Below, in pieces: positions 17,786 through 26,473 of a stretch of 64,000 nt of DNA (the stretch's first letter is position 1; every line of letters starts with the position of its first letter). Origin of the DNA: Mycobacterium shigaense (lineage in GTDB: Bacteria > Actinomycetota > Actinomycetes > Mycobacteriales > Mycobacteriaceae); contig NZ_AP018164.1 in assembly GCF_002356315.1 (NCBI RefSeq), forward strand, positions 4,588,001 through 4,652,000, in the 5' to 3' direction. The notes under the pieces were generated by a model. That model was not told where the DNA came from and did no database searches. It saw only the letters and a list, made by a program, of their open reading frames with translations. The position numbers and the translations under genes were made by a program.

Positions 17786-19362
17786 CAGAACACCACCGGT
17801 TGCTGGAACTCGCCCCACACCGCTTTGAGCGCGGAGACCGTTTCGCCGACCGTGCAGTACGCATTGGCACAGTCGATCAGCTTGTGCATCAGATTATCGG
17901 ATCCCTCGGCCGACTGCGACAGCGCCGCAAGTGCGGATCTGACTGCGGCCGAATCCCTTTCGGACTTCACCTGGGACAGCCGCTTGAGCTGCAGGTCGCG
18001 GCCCTCGGCGTCGAGCTCATAGGTGACGACATCATGTTCGGGCTCGTCGGTCACGAATCGGTTGACCCCGACGACCGGGCGGGTGCCGGCTTCGACGTCC
18101 TGATGCATCTTGAAGGCCTCGTCGGCGATCAGACCCTGCAGGTACCCGTCCTCGATGGCGTGGGCCATACCGCCGTGCAGATCGAGGTCGGACATGATCT
18201 CGATGATGCGTTCCTCGGTGGCATCGGTCAACGCCTCGACGAAGTAGGAGCCACCCAGCGGGTCGGCAATGCTGGCCACCCCGGTCTCGTGCGCCAGAAT
18301 CTGCTGGGTGCGCAACGCCAGCGTGGTGCTTTCCTCCGTGGGCAGGGCGAACGGCTCGTCCCAGGCGGCGGTGAACATAGACTGGACACCGCCCAGCACC
18401 GCGGCCATCGCCTCGTAAGCCACCCGGACGATGTTGTTGTGGGCCTGCGGCGCGTACAGCGACGCCCCGCCACACACGCAGCCGAAGCGGAACATCGCCG
18501 CCTTGTCTGTCGTCGCGCCGTAGCGCTCCTTCACGATGGTCGCCCAACGCCGCCGTCCCGCGCGGTATTTGGCGATCTCCTCGAAGAAATCGCCGTGGGT
18601 GTAGAAGAAGAACGAGATCTGCGGCGCGAACTGGTCGATGGTCATGCGGCCGCGCTCCACCACGGTGTCGCAGTAGGTGACGCCGTCGGCCAGGGTGAAT
18701 GCCATCTCCTGCACCGCGTTGGCCCCGGCGTCGCGAAAATGGGCCCCCGCCACCGAGATGGCGTTGAATCTCGGGACCTCGGCCGCACAGAACTCGATGG
18801 TGTCGGCGATCAGCCGCAGCGACGGCTCCGGCGGCCAGATCCAGGTGCCGCGCGACGCGTACTCCTTGAGGATGTCGTTCTGGATGGTCCCGGTGAGCTT
18901 GGCCCGCGGTATCCCCTTTTTCTCGGCCGCGGCCACATAGAACGCCAGCAGGATCGCCGCCGTGCCGTTGATCGTCATGCTGGTGCTCAGCTTGTCCAGC
19001 GGAATGCCGTCGAACAAAATCTCGAAGTCGGCCAACGTGTCGACCGCGACGCCGACGCGGCCGACTTCCTCGCCGAACTCGGGGTCGTCGGAGTCGTAAC
19101 CGCACTGGGTGGGTAGGTCGAGGGCGACCGAGAGCCCCGTCCCACCCTGCTGCAGCAGGTAGCGGTAGCGACGGTTGGATTCCTCGGCGGTGCCGAAGCC
19201 GGAGTACTGCCGGAAGGTCCAAAGCTTGCCGCGATAGCCGGACGCGAAGTTGCCGCGGGTGAAGGGAAACTCCCCCGGCGGTGCGGGTTCCGCGCGTACG
19301 TCCCCCGGCCCGTATACAGGCTGCAGCGGGATACCAGACGGAGTGTGGGCCGTATTTTCCAT
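17785..19362 (-). CDS. acyl-CoA mutase large (catalytic) subunit, not methylmalonyl type
   Basis: 525 residues from ATG 19360-19362. It holds only the TIM-barrel part: LWTFRQYSGFGTAEESN, GYDSDDPE, LTGTIQNDILKEY, DQFAPQISFFF and the C-terminal NLMHKLIDCANAYCTVGE. By eye against Propionibacterium MutB, the Arg207 that grips the carboxylate of methylmalonyl-CoA (in ADGVDYIRAGE) aligns with Asp232 in ADGVTYCDTVVE. A neutral or hydroxylated acyl-CoA is therefore more likely. With the small subunit and MeaB it forms a complete B12 rearrangement system. The adjacent CoA-transferase, FadD and FadE genes suggest breakdown of a branched acid. Confidence 0.88.
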   Translation of the reverse strand: MENTAHTPSGIPLQPVYGPGDVRAEPAPPGEFPFTRGNFASGYRGKLWTFRQYSGFGTAEESNRRYRYLLQQGGTGLSVALDLPTQCGYDSDDPEFGEEVGRVGVAVDTLADFEILFDGIPLDKLSTSMTINGTAAILLAFYVAAAEKKGIPRAKLTGTIQNDILKEYASRGTWIWPPEPSLRLIADTIEFCAAEVPRFNAISVAGAHFRDAGANAVQEMAFTLADGVTYCDTVVERGRMTIDQFAPQISFFFYTHGDFFEEIAKYRAGRRRWATIVKERYGATTDKAAMFRFGCVCGGASLYAPQAHNNIVRVAYEAMAAVLGGVQSMFTAAWDEPFALPTEESTTLALRTQQILAHETGVASIADPLGGSYFVEALTDATEERIIEIMSDLDLHGGMAHAIEDGYLQGLIADEAFKMHQDVEAGTRPVVGVNRFVTDEPEHDVVTYELDAEGRDLQLKRLSQVKSERDSAAVRSALAALSQSAEGSDNLMHKLIDCANAYCTVGETVSALKAVWGEFQQPVVF

Positions 19363-19615
19363 TACTGAATAACGTACTTGCAAAAAAAGAGAATGCCAAT
19401 ACCATGCGGCTGACCTGGCCACGGAGACGAATGGTTGGCAAAGATCTCGCCGCTCGCGGCGGCCGAGTCCGGTGCCAACGTGGTGCTCTTGGCCAAGACC
19501 GCCACCCGCATCCCGGCCTGCCCGGAAGGCGCCCAATCCGGTTCTGTTCCTGCATTGAGCGCTAAGCTGCTCGGGCGCGGGGCCTGCGAATTCAAGTCCC
19601 GTAACGGAGGTCGAG

Positions 19616-21142
19616 ATGCCCGTGTCCAGGCCATCAGCAGCCGATATCGGAGCGGCCGCCTGGCATTTCGGCTTTCACCTCGATCCCGACGAGCGGTCCG
19701 GCTACCTGGCATCGGTTGAGCACACGCTGAGGTCCTACGACGTGGTCGACGAGCTCTACGACCGGCTCGCGCGTCCGGAAGTTCCCGAACGCGCCTATCG
19801 GTTCCCGGAGCCGGCCGACAACCCGTTGGGCGCCTGGTACGTCACCACCGCGATCTCATCCGGCTCCGAGGGCCCCTTGTCGGGCCGCCGCGTGGCGATC
19901 AAGGACAACATCGCGGTCGCTGGCGTTCCGATGATGAACGGCTCGCGTGCGGTCGAAGGGTTCGTCCCCGGCCGCGACGCGACGGTCGTCGAGCGGCTTC
20001 TTGCCGCCGGGGCCACCGTCGCCGGCAAAAGCGTCTGCGAGGACATGTGCTGCTCGGGCTCCAGCTTCACCTCCGCGTCCGGCCCGGTGCGCAATCCGTG
20101 GGACACCGATCGCGAGGCGGGCGGATCGTCCAGTGGTAGCGCGGTGTTGGTGGCCGCCGGCGAGGTCGAGCTGGCCCTCGGCGGCGACCAGGGCGGATCG
20201 ATCCGGATCCCCGCGTCGCTGTGCGGCATCGTCGGGCACAAGCCGACCCACGGGCTGGTCCCGTACACCGGCGCGTTCCCCATCGAGCGGACGATCGACC
20301 ACCTCGGCCCCATGACGCGCACGGTCGCCGACGCCGCGCTGCTGCTCACGGTCCTCGCCGGTCCCGACGGCCGAGACCCGCGCCAGCCCGGGGAGATCGC
20401 TCCGGTCGACTACCGGGCCGCCCTCACCGGCGACGTGGCCGGGCTTCGCGTCGGCCTGCTCACCGAGGGCTTCGGCCAGCAGGGTTCGCTGCCCGCAGCC
20501 GACGAGCTCGTCCGCTCGGCCGCACATCGGTTCGCCGAAATCGGCTGCGCTGTGGGGGAAATCAGCGTGCCCTGGCATCACGACGCGCTGCACGTCTTCA
20601 CCGTCATTATCACCGACGGGGCGGCCCACCAAATGCTGGACGGCAACGGATACGGACTCGGCGCCGAGGGACTTTACGACCCGGAACTCATGGCGCACTT
20701 CGCAAGCCGGCGGAACGCCCGGCCCGATCAATTCGCCAGCACCGTCAAGGCATCGGCGCTGTGTGGAAATTACGGCCTGCGCGCGCTCGGCGGCGCCTCC
20801 TATGCCAAGGCGCGCAATCTGCTGCCGCAGGTGCGCGCGGCCTACGACGCCGCGCTGACCCAATACGACGTGTTGGCGATGCCCACCGTGCCGGGCCCGG
20901 CCGGCGTTCTCCCGCAGGGCAGCCCGCAAGACCTCGCGCTGCTCGGGCCGGCCCTCGGCAAAGCGCGCAACACCGCCCCGATGGACATCACGGGTCATCC
21001 GGCCATCTCGGTGCCGGCCGGCCTGGTCGACGGCCTGCCCGTCGGAATGATGTTGGTGGGCAAGCGGTTCGACGATGCGACCGTGCTCAGGCTTGCCGAC
21101 GCCTTCGAATCGCTCTGCGGCGGTTTTGCGCGGCCCGGTTAG
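19616..21142 (+). CDS. amidase-signature family hydrolase
   Basis: 508 residues from ATG 19616, with GGAGG at 19606-19610. The Ser-cisSer-Lys triad is visible: Lys96 in RRVAIKDNIAV, the Ser run in REAGGSSSGSAVLVA (about 171-173), and Ser195 in GGDQGGSIRIPASLCG. An N-terminal helical extension of about 80 residues precedes the core, as in enantioselective amidases of Rhodococcus. It hydrolyses amides to acids and ammonia; the substrate is unknown. The promoter gap to the divergent mutase gene is about 250 bp. It ends 1 bp from the convergent methyltransferase. Confidence 0.9.
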   Translation: MPVSRPSAADIGAAAWHFGFHLDPDERSGYLASVEHTLRSYDVVDELYDRLARPEVPERAYRFPEPADNPLGAWYVTTAISSGSEGPLSGRRVAIKDNIAVAGVPMMNGSRAVEGFVPGRDATVVERLLAAGATVAGKSVCEDMCCSGSSFTSASGPVRNPWDTDREAGGSSSGSAVLVAAGEVELALGGDQGGSIRIPASLCGIVGHKPTHGLVPYTGAFPIERTIDHLGPMTRTVADAALLLTVLAGPDGRDPRQPGEIAPVDYRAALTGDVAGLRVGLLTEGFGQQGSLPAADELVRSAAHRFAEIGCAVGEISVPWHHDALHVFTVIITDGAAHQMLDGNGYGLGAEGLYDPELMAHFASRRNARPDQFASTVKASALCGNYGLRALGGASYAKARNLLPQVRAAYDAALTQYDVLAMPTVPGPAGVLPQGSPQDLALLGPALGKARNTAPMDITGHPAISVPAGLVDGLPVGMMLVGKRFDDATVLRLADAFESLCGGFARPG

Positions 21143-21143
21143 C

Positions 21144-21953
21144 TCAAGCGCGACAGATGATTTCGCCATGCGGCAGCGCAATCCAGCCGTCCGGAGCGGC
21201 GGCCCATCGCAGCCACGCCGCGGAAATTTCCTCGAGCTGCGCGGCGGTAGCCAGCCCCAGCCGCACCATGTCGCCGGCGACGGTGGAGTGCAGAATTCGA
21301 TCGGCCCACATGCCACCCCACCAGTCGCGGTCCGCGGGTGTTGCGTAGCACCAGAGGCTGCCGGTCGGCGTGACGTCGTCGAACCCTGCCGCCAGGGCCC
21401 AGGAAAGCAGCCGCCGGCCCGCGTCGGGCTCACCGCCGTTGGCGCGAGCGGCCTGCCGGTAGCTGTCGCGCCAAAAATCCAACGCCGGAAGCTCGGGGAA
21501 CCAGACGAAACCCGCGTAGTCGGCGTCGCGCACCGCGACAATGCCACCCGGTCGGCACACCCGCCGCATCTCCCGCAACGCCTGTACCGGGTCGGCAACG
21601 TGCTGCAGCACCTGGTGGGCGTGGACGACATCGAAGGTGGCGTCGGGGAATTGGAGCCGGTGCACATCGGCGGTCGCGAAGGAAACGTTGGTCGCACCGC
21701 GCCGCGCGGCCTCGGCGCGGGCGACGTCGATGACGTCGACGACTTGGTCGACGGCCGTCACCGGGCCGGGCGCGACCCTGGCGGCGAGGTCCGCGGTGAT
21801 CGTTCCCGGGCCGCATCCGATGTCGAGCATCGACAGCCCCGGATGCAGATGAGACAGCAGATAGGCCGCGGAGTCTTCCGCGGTGCGCTGTTGGTGGCTG
21901 CGCAGCACCGACTCGTGATGCCCATGGGTGTACTTGACTGAAGGCTCGCTCAT
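21144..21953 (-). CDS. SAM-dependent methyltransferase (class I, UbiE-like)
   Basis: 269 residues. MLDIGCGPGTITADLAARV is the SAM-binding motif I, TAVDQVVDVIDVARAEAARR motif Post-I, and FDVVHAHQVLQHVADPVQAL motif II with REMRRVCRPGGIVAVRDADY. Mycobacteria carry many such enzymes with unknown acceptors. The C-terminal half (LAAGFDDVTPTGSLWCYATP) has the usual antiparallel strand and a variable acceptor region. No operon partner is evident. Confidence 0.82.
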   Translation of the reverse strand: MSEPSVKYTHGHHESVLRSHQQRTAEDSAAYLLSHLHPGLSMLDIGCGPGTITADLAARVAPGPVTAVDQVVDVIDVARAEAARRGATNVSFATADVHRLQFPDATFDVVHAHQVLQHVADPVQALREMRRVCRPGGIVAVRDADYAGFVWFPELPALDFWRDSYRQAARANGGEPDAGRRLLSWALAAGFDDVTPTGSLWCYATPADRDWWGGMWADRILHSTVAGDMVRLGLATAAQLEEISAAWLRWAAAPDGWIALPHGEIICRA

Positions 21954-22009
21954 CAGCCAAGTCTACCGCGTGCGCCATATTATGAAACAGCCATCCCACA
22001 ATATGAGAA

Positions 22010-22705
22010 CTAGTCGACAGGAACGCTGAGAATCGGTCGATCGACGCCGGCGCCGGGTCCGTCGAAATGCCACCATTCCCCCGAGTACACGGTTAATCCG
22101 CCGTAGTTCATCGCACCGCGCAGCCGAGCCCGGTTCGCCTGCGCGTCGGGGCTGACGCCTTGCGTGGCGAATGCCGTTGCGCGCGGAGAGAAATCGTCGA
22201 AATCGGTGCCCATATCGGCCAGGCACAGACCGTTCACCTGCCGTTCCGGTGGGCATTGCTGTTGCACCGCAGTGAATGTCACGTCGACCGACCGCCCGGA
22301 CTCATGACTGTGCGCATACTGGCCCGGGCGTGCCACCCAGGCCGGGTTCGGGACGACGTCGAACATCCTCACCTGAATGTCGTGGGGGCGATAACAGTCC
22401 CAGAACACCAGAACGTGACCCTGCGGACGCAGCGCTGTTGCGGCCGTGGCGAGGCCCGATGCCATGGATTGATGCACCAGGCATCGCGCGTCGGACGGAT
22501 ACAACTGGGTATGGGTGAAGTTGTTCGTCGTCGCATAGCGCAGGTCGATGATCGCGTCGGGTACCACTGTTCGGACGTCGACGAATCCGGCCGCGCGGGC
22601 CGCGTCGCCGACCGGTGGGACGTCGGGGCCTGCCTGCGCGGTCGCGCTCGGCCCGGCCAGGCCGAGCGCCAGCGCGAGAATAAGGAATCGTCTGTTCGGG
22701 TGCAT
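22010..22705 (-). CDS. secreted D-alanyl-D-alanine dipeptidase, VanX/DdpX family (M15D)
   Basis: 231 residues with a signal peptide (MHPNRRFLILALALGLAG, cleavage likely after ATAQA). Zinc and catalytic motifs of the VanX family are present: SHESGRSVDVT (SxHxxGxxxD) and GEWWHFDG (ExxH). The substrate-side RYATTNNFTHTQLY and VFWDCYRPHDIQ segments are also typical. It hydrolyses D-Ala-D-Ala dipeptide. Because it is predicted to be exported, a role in peptidoglycan-fragment salvage is more likely than intracellular vancomycin resistance. No vanH/vanA partners are nearby. Confidence 0.88.
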   Translation of the reverse strand: MHPNRRFLILALALGLAGPSATAQAGPDVPPVGDAARAAGFVDVRTVVPDAIIDLRYATTNNFTHTQLYPSDARCLVHQSMASGLATAATALRPQGHVLVFWDCYRPHDIQVRMFDVVPNPAWVARPGQYAHSHESGRSVDVTFTAVQQQCPPERQVNGLCLADMGTDFDDFSPRATAFATQGVSPDAQANRARLRGAMNYGGLTVYSGEWWHFDGPGAGVDRPILSVPVD

Positions 22706-22750
22706 CGGCCCATTGTCGCCGCACTTGCCCGCGTTTGAGAACCGCGCCGA

Positions 22751-23782
22751 TCAGCGGCCTCGCACCCCGCTGTCGACGACCTTGACTCGCTTGTGCGGAT
22801 AGCGGCGTTCTGCATGGGCTTTGGCCGCCGAGTCCGGCAGCACGTACAGCGTTTCCTTCTTGTCCTGCAACGGTTTTAGCACCAGATCCATGAACCACTT
22901 GCGGTCCTCGAGGTACGGCTCGATCACGTCCTCGCCGGCAGGACACACCGCCAGGCAGTAGGCTGCCTTGTAGTTGGGCTTGAATGACAGGCTCTGCCAC
23001 ATCGACGCGTTCTCGGAATCGGTCACGCGCGAACGGAAGTCGGCCGCATCGGCGCTGTCGGCGACCGTCTGCACCCAATCGGTGAACCCGCCCATGAACT
23101 CGCGGTAGTTGTGCACCGAACACGCCTGCCAGTCGAATTCACCGTTCTTGCCGATCGCACCAACCGGGCAGGCCGCTACGCAGAGCTTGCATTCCAGGCA
23201 CGGGCTGTAGTCCAGCGGCTGCCCATAGCTGCTGATCGGCGCGTCGACCAGGATGGTGCCGAGCAGGATGAAATTTCCGAACTTCGGGTGAATCACGTTG
23301 CGGTGTATGCCCATTACGCCCAGGCCGGCGGCGACGGCAACGGGCTTGTGCGCCACAACCCAGATGCGCCCGGGGAAGTTGTCCATCTCCATCGGGAAGG
23401 TCGCCGAAGGGTTCAGCACCCGGTGGCCGGCGTCCTGCAGCTGGCGCACGATGCGGTGGGCCGCCTCGTTGAGCACCTCGCCGCTGCGGTGGAACTCCTG
23501 GTTGGCGACGCTGCGCGCGGTCGAGCGCACATTGTCGCGGTTCATCTTCACCACCAGCGAGATGTAGCTCTTGGCCCCGGGCAGCGCAGCCTGGACGTGC
23601 TCGACCTCGGAGGCCAGGTCGGCGTTGTCGACACTGGCGAACGCGACGTCGTCGGCGCCGGCGGCCAGGCATAGGTCGCGCAGCCAGGCGGCATCGAGCA
23701 CCCCCGGTTTGCGCGAGACACGCGACCGCACCTTGCGCACCGTAGGGTGTTCGGCCAGTCGTGCAGGCAGCTTGTCAACCAT
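22751..23782 (-). CDS. QueG/reductive-dehalogenase-like 4Fe-4S protein
   Basis: 343 residues from ATG 23782 (a TTG at 23800 is possible). The N-terminal half resembles the cobalamin-binding fold of epoxyqueuosine reductase and RdhA (AGLGVMGIHRNVIHPKFGN, then LGTILVDAPI). The C-terminal half has a ferredoxin cluster motif CLECKLCVAACP and a further Cys pair in CLAVCPAGED. No Tat signal or RdhB anchor is present, and it lacks the HEAT repeats of QueG. A B12-dependent reductase is the best guess, but the substrate is unknown. Confidence 0.7.
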   Translation of the reverse strand: MVDKLPARLAEHPTVRKVRSRVSRKPGVLDAAWLRDLCLAAGADDVAFASVDNADLASEVEHVQAALPGAKSYISLVVKMNRDNVRSTARSVANQEFHRSGEVLNEAAHRIVRQLQDAGHRVLNPSATFPMEMDNFPGRIWVVAHKPVAVAAGLGVMGIHRNVIHPKFGNFILLGTILVDAPISSYGQPLDYSPCLECKLCVAACPVGAIGKNGEFDWQACSVHNYREFMGGFTDWVQTVADSADAADFRSRVTDSENASMWQSLSFKPNYKAAYCLAVCPAGEDVIEPYLEDRKWFMDLVLKPLQDKKETLYVLPDSAAKAHAERRYPHKRVKVVDSGVRGR

Positions 23783-23920
23783 GCTGGATATAGTACACAA
23801 TACTCAGACCCCCGGTTGCACTTCCGCGCCGCGTGAGCTGGACTGAACAACCCGGCGACGTGTGATTTGCCTAACTGCGCGACGGTTTAGAGCCGAAATC
23901 GTTCCCTAAATTTGCTACGT

Positions 23921-23940
23921 TCTCAGCGGCATCGCTGAGA
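23921..23940. promoter_or_regulatory. inverted repeat TCTCAGCG-GCAT-CGCTGAGA upstream of the broken secreted-protein gene
   Basis: A perfect 8+4+8 dyad 21 bp before the ATG at 23962. It could be an operator or a 5' UTR hairpin. I do not see the same dyad upstream of the intact copy at 31884. Confidence 0.4.
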
Positions 23941-23961
23941 GAAATCTGCGTAGGGAAATCA

Positions 23962-24222
23962 ATGCGAAAATCCACCGCGCTATTGTTCGTCGGCGCGATT
24001 ATCCTTGCGGCAGCGGTATTCTGGGACGCGACCGGTGTGGCTGAAAGGGAATCCAGCGTGGGGGCGGAGCTGGTTCCGCTGACGCCGAAGTTTCGGGCAT
24101 GCGCGTTCACCTTTGTGTCAAATGGGGCGACGAACGGCAAAGGCAGCGGCTAGACCCCCGTCAGCCGGGCGGCGCCCAACAAGGTCGTCGCGCAAATGCA
24201 GTTGATCGCCGCCGGCGTGACA
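23962..24222 (+). pseudogene. truncated, nonsense-mutated copy of the small secreted-protein gene at 31884
   Basis: The first 63 codons encode a signal peptide followed by VPLTPKFRACAFTF and ATNGKGSG, then a TAG at 24151-24153. Reading on in the same frame gives TPVSRAAPNKVVAQMQLIAA. The intact paralogue has STVISKAEPNKVTAQVQVLAA here, so TAG replaces a Ser codon and homology continues past it. Similarity ends around 24215, at the stop of the MmpL gene. The bases around the start (CTGCGTAGGGAAA, then ATGCGAA) also match the intact copy. It looks like a duplicated gene truncated by the junction with the cassette and then mutated. Confidence 0.8.
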
Positions 24223-26436
24223 TCAGTCGACGGCGGGACTTGGAAGAATGCGGTCGACCGACTCGGGCAGCCACCAGTTCCATTGGCCGAGGAGGCGCAT
24301 CAGCGCAGGGACCAGGACGAGGCGTACGAGTGCGGCGTCGATGGCGATCGCGACCGCTAATCCGAAGCCCAGTTCCTTCATCTCGAGAACATCACTGGCG
24401 ATGAAGCTGGCGAACACGCACACCATGATGGTTGCGGCGGCGGTGATCGGTCGTGCCGTGTGAGCGATCCCGAGGGTAACTGCTTGAGTGTTGTCGCCGC
24501 TGCGCAGCCATTCTTCGCGCACCCGGCGTATCAGAAACACCTGATAGTCCATGGACAGGCCGAATACGACAGCGAAGATCGTCACCGGCATATAGACCTG
24601 CAGGTAGCCGACACTGGTGAAGTTCAGCATCCAGGACCACCATCCCCATTGGAAGACGGCGACGGTGAGGCCGACAGCGGCCGCAGTCGTCAACAGGTTC
24701 ATCACCACGGCCTTGAGGGCCAGTGCGATGCTGCGAAACACAATGAGCAGGAACACAAATGAGGCGCCCAGTACCAAGGCCAGCACGGCAGGTGTGTCCG
24801 CACGGGTGACGTGGCCCAGGTCTATGAACTTCGCGGTAGCCCCGCCTACCAGAATCTGGACCTCACCGCCGCGGCTCAGCGCATCGGCCTCGCCGCGGAT
24901 GCGCTCAACAAGCGCAGTCGTGGCGGGCGAATCGATTGGCGCCTCGGGCACCGCGGTGATCAACAGGTAGCCTCCGGACCGATCCACGTCGACGCCGGCG
25001 GCGCCCGGGTCGGCTCGCAGTGCACTGATCAGTTGGGTCGTTTTTTGCAGACCGGGCTCGTCGATAGGCTGGTTGGCCGGTCCGCTGGCGAAGATCTGGA
25101 CTGGCGCGATGGCCCCCGGCCCGAACGACCGCGACAGCGCAGCACTGGCCTGCCCGGAGGGCGTGTCACGCAGTGCGGCCATGCCCAGATCCAGACCATG
25201 GCGAAGCCCGCCTAGCGGCCAGGCGGCCAGAAGCAACACCACAAGCGCGACCGTGCCCGCTGCGACAGGGTGTTTCATGACCCCCCGGGCCCACCGCACC
25301 CAGCCGCTGTCGTGGGCGAGATCGTCGATGCGAGCATCGGCGGGCTGCCATCGGTCGGGGAGGCTAGCTCGGTTGACCCGCGGGCCCAGTGCGGCCAACA
25401 GCGCCGGCAGCACGGTCAGCGCACTGAGCAGGGTGCAGGCCACCGCTGACCCGATGGCGATGGCGAGCTCACGATAAATAGGGGCGCCGATGACAAACAG
25501 TGAACACATCGAAACGGCAACCACCGTGCCGGCGATCACGATGGTGCGCCCCGATGTGGCCACGGCCGTGCCCACCGCCTGTTCGGTCGCCTCGCGCGGT
25601 GATACACCCCTGCGTAGCTGGACCGCCAATTGTTCGCGAAACCGCGTGACAACGAACAGCGAGTAGTCGATGGCGATGCCGGTACCGATCATCGTCACGC
25701 TCGACATGATGAACGAATCGAAAGAGACCGCCAGCGCAGCAACCGCGAGCACCCCGAACGTGATCAGCAGCGACGTGAGCGTGACCACGAGGGGCACAAC
25801 GGCGGCCACGACCGCGCCGAGCGCGACGACCAAGACGATGAGTGCAAGCAGCACGCCCAGCAGCTCACCGCGCATCGCACCACGTTCCTCGACACTGATC
25901 TCGTCGTTGAAAATCGGCGACAGTCCCGTCACCTGCGCCTGCACCGGGCCGTTGCCAGCGGCGCCGGCCACCGTGCTTTGTAGTCGCGCGGCCGTAGCGG
26001 CTCGCTGCGCCGGGTCACCCGTGAGGCCTACCAAGGCGTAGCCGACCCGGCCGTCAGACGAAATCTGTTGTGCTGCAGCTGCATCGAATGGGCCGGTGAC
26101 ACCCGACACACCCGCGCAGCTACCTGCTGCGGTCACCACCCGATCGACGACGTCGCGCATTGCCGCCAGGTTGTGGCGTGGCGCCTGGAAGACAATGACA
26201 TCTTGCTCGGCGCCGTGCGCGGGGAAGTGCTGCCCGATCAACGCGCCCACCCGGGCCGAGGCGCTGCCATCGGCCTCCCAGTCCAGCCCCGTCAGCTGCG
26301 CCCGCAGGGAGGGATAGGCGGCCGCCCCGGCAATCGCGGCAAGCAGTCCTGCCAACAGGACAATGCGTCGTCCGCGCGCCACCAGGACCGCCCATCGAAA
26401 CAAGACAGACGGTGTTGAGTCAACTGGCAAACTCAC
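24223..26436 (-). CDS. MmpL/RND-family lipid exporter
   Basis: 737 residues from GTG 26436; a TTG at 26484 would overlap the upstream gene. Two repeats, each with one N-terminal membrane helix, a periplasmic domain and a bundle of five helices, give 12 segments. The proton-relay Asp-Tyr motifs of mycobacterial MmpL proteins are present in both halves: GTGIAIDYSLFVVTRF and VVFGLSMDYQVFLIRRVREE. It lacks the long C-terminal tail of MmpL3. As last gene of the KAS/partner/kinase-aminotransferase unit it probably exports the lipid that the cassette makes. Confidence 0.88.
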   Translation of the reverse strand: MSLPVDSTPSVLFRWAVLVARGRRIVLLAGLLAAIAGAAAYPSLRAQLTGLDWEADGSASARVGALIGQHFPAHGAEQDVIVFQAPRHNLAAMRDVVDRVVTAAGSCAGVSGVTGPFDAAAAQQISSDGRVGYALVGLTGDPAQRAATAARLQSTVAGAAGNGPVQAQVTGLSPIFNDEISVEERGAMRGELLGVLLALIVLVVALGAVVAAVVPLVVTLTSLLITFGVLAVAALAVSFDSFIMSSVTMIGTGIAIDYSLFVVTRFREQLAVQLRRGVSPREATEQAVGTAVATSGRTIVIAGTVVAVSMCSLFVIGAPIYRELAIAIGSAVACTLLSALTVLPALLAALGPRVNRASLPDRWQPADARIDDLAHDSGWVRWARGVMKHPVAAGTVALVVLLLAAWPLGGLRHGLDLGMAALRDTPSGQASAALSRSFGPGAIAPVQIFASGPANQPIDEPGLQKTTQLISALRADPGAAGVDVDRSGGYLLITAVPEAPIDSPATTALVERIRGEADALSRGGEVQILVGGATAKFIDLGHVTRADTPAVLALVLGASFVFLLIVFRSIALALKAVVMNLLTTAAAVGLTVAVFQWGWWSWMLNFTSVGYLQVYMPVTIFAVVFGLSMDYQVFLIRRVREEWLRSGDNTQAVTLGIAHTARPITAAATIMVCVFASFIASDVLEMKELGFGLAVAIAIDAALVRLVLVPALMRLLGQWNWWLPESVDRILPSPAVD

Positions 26437-26473
26437 TGCGCTGCGCCGTTCTCGAGGTCGACCGAGCTCATCG

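Noticed and set aside
18032..19555. 507-codon open frame on the minus strand over the mutase gene
   Set aside because: It is the +1 frame of the mutase gene, rich in Arg/Gly/Pro as expected for GC-rich shadow frames, and has no family motif.
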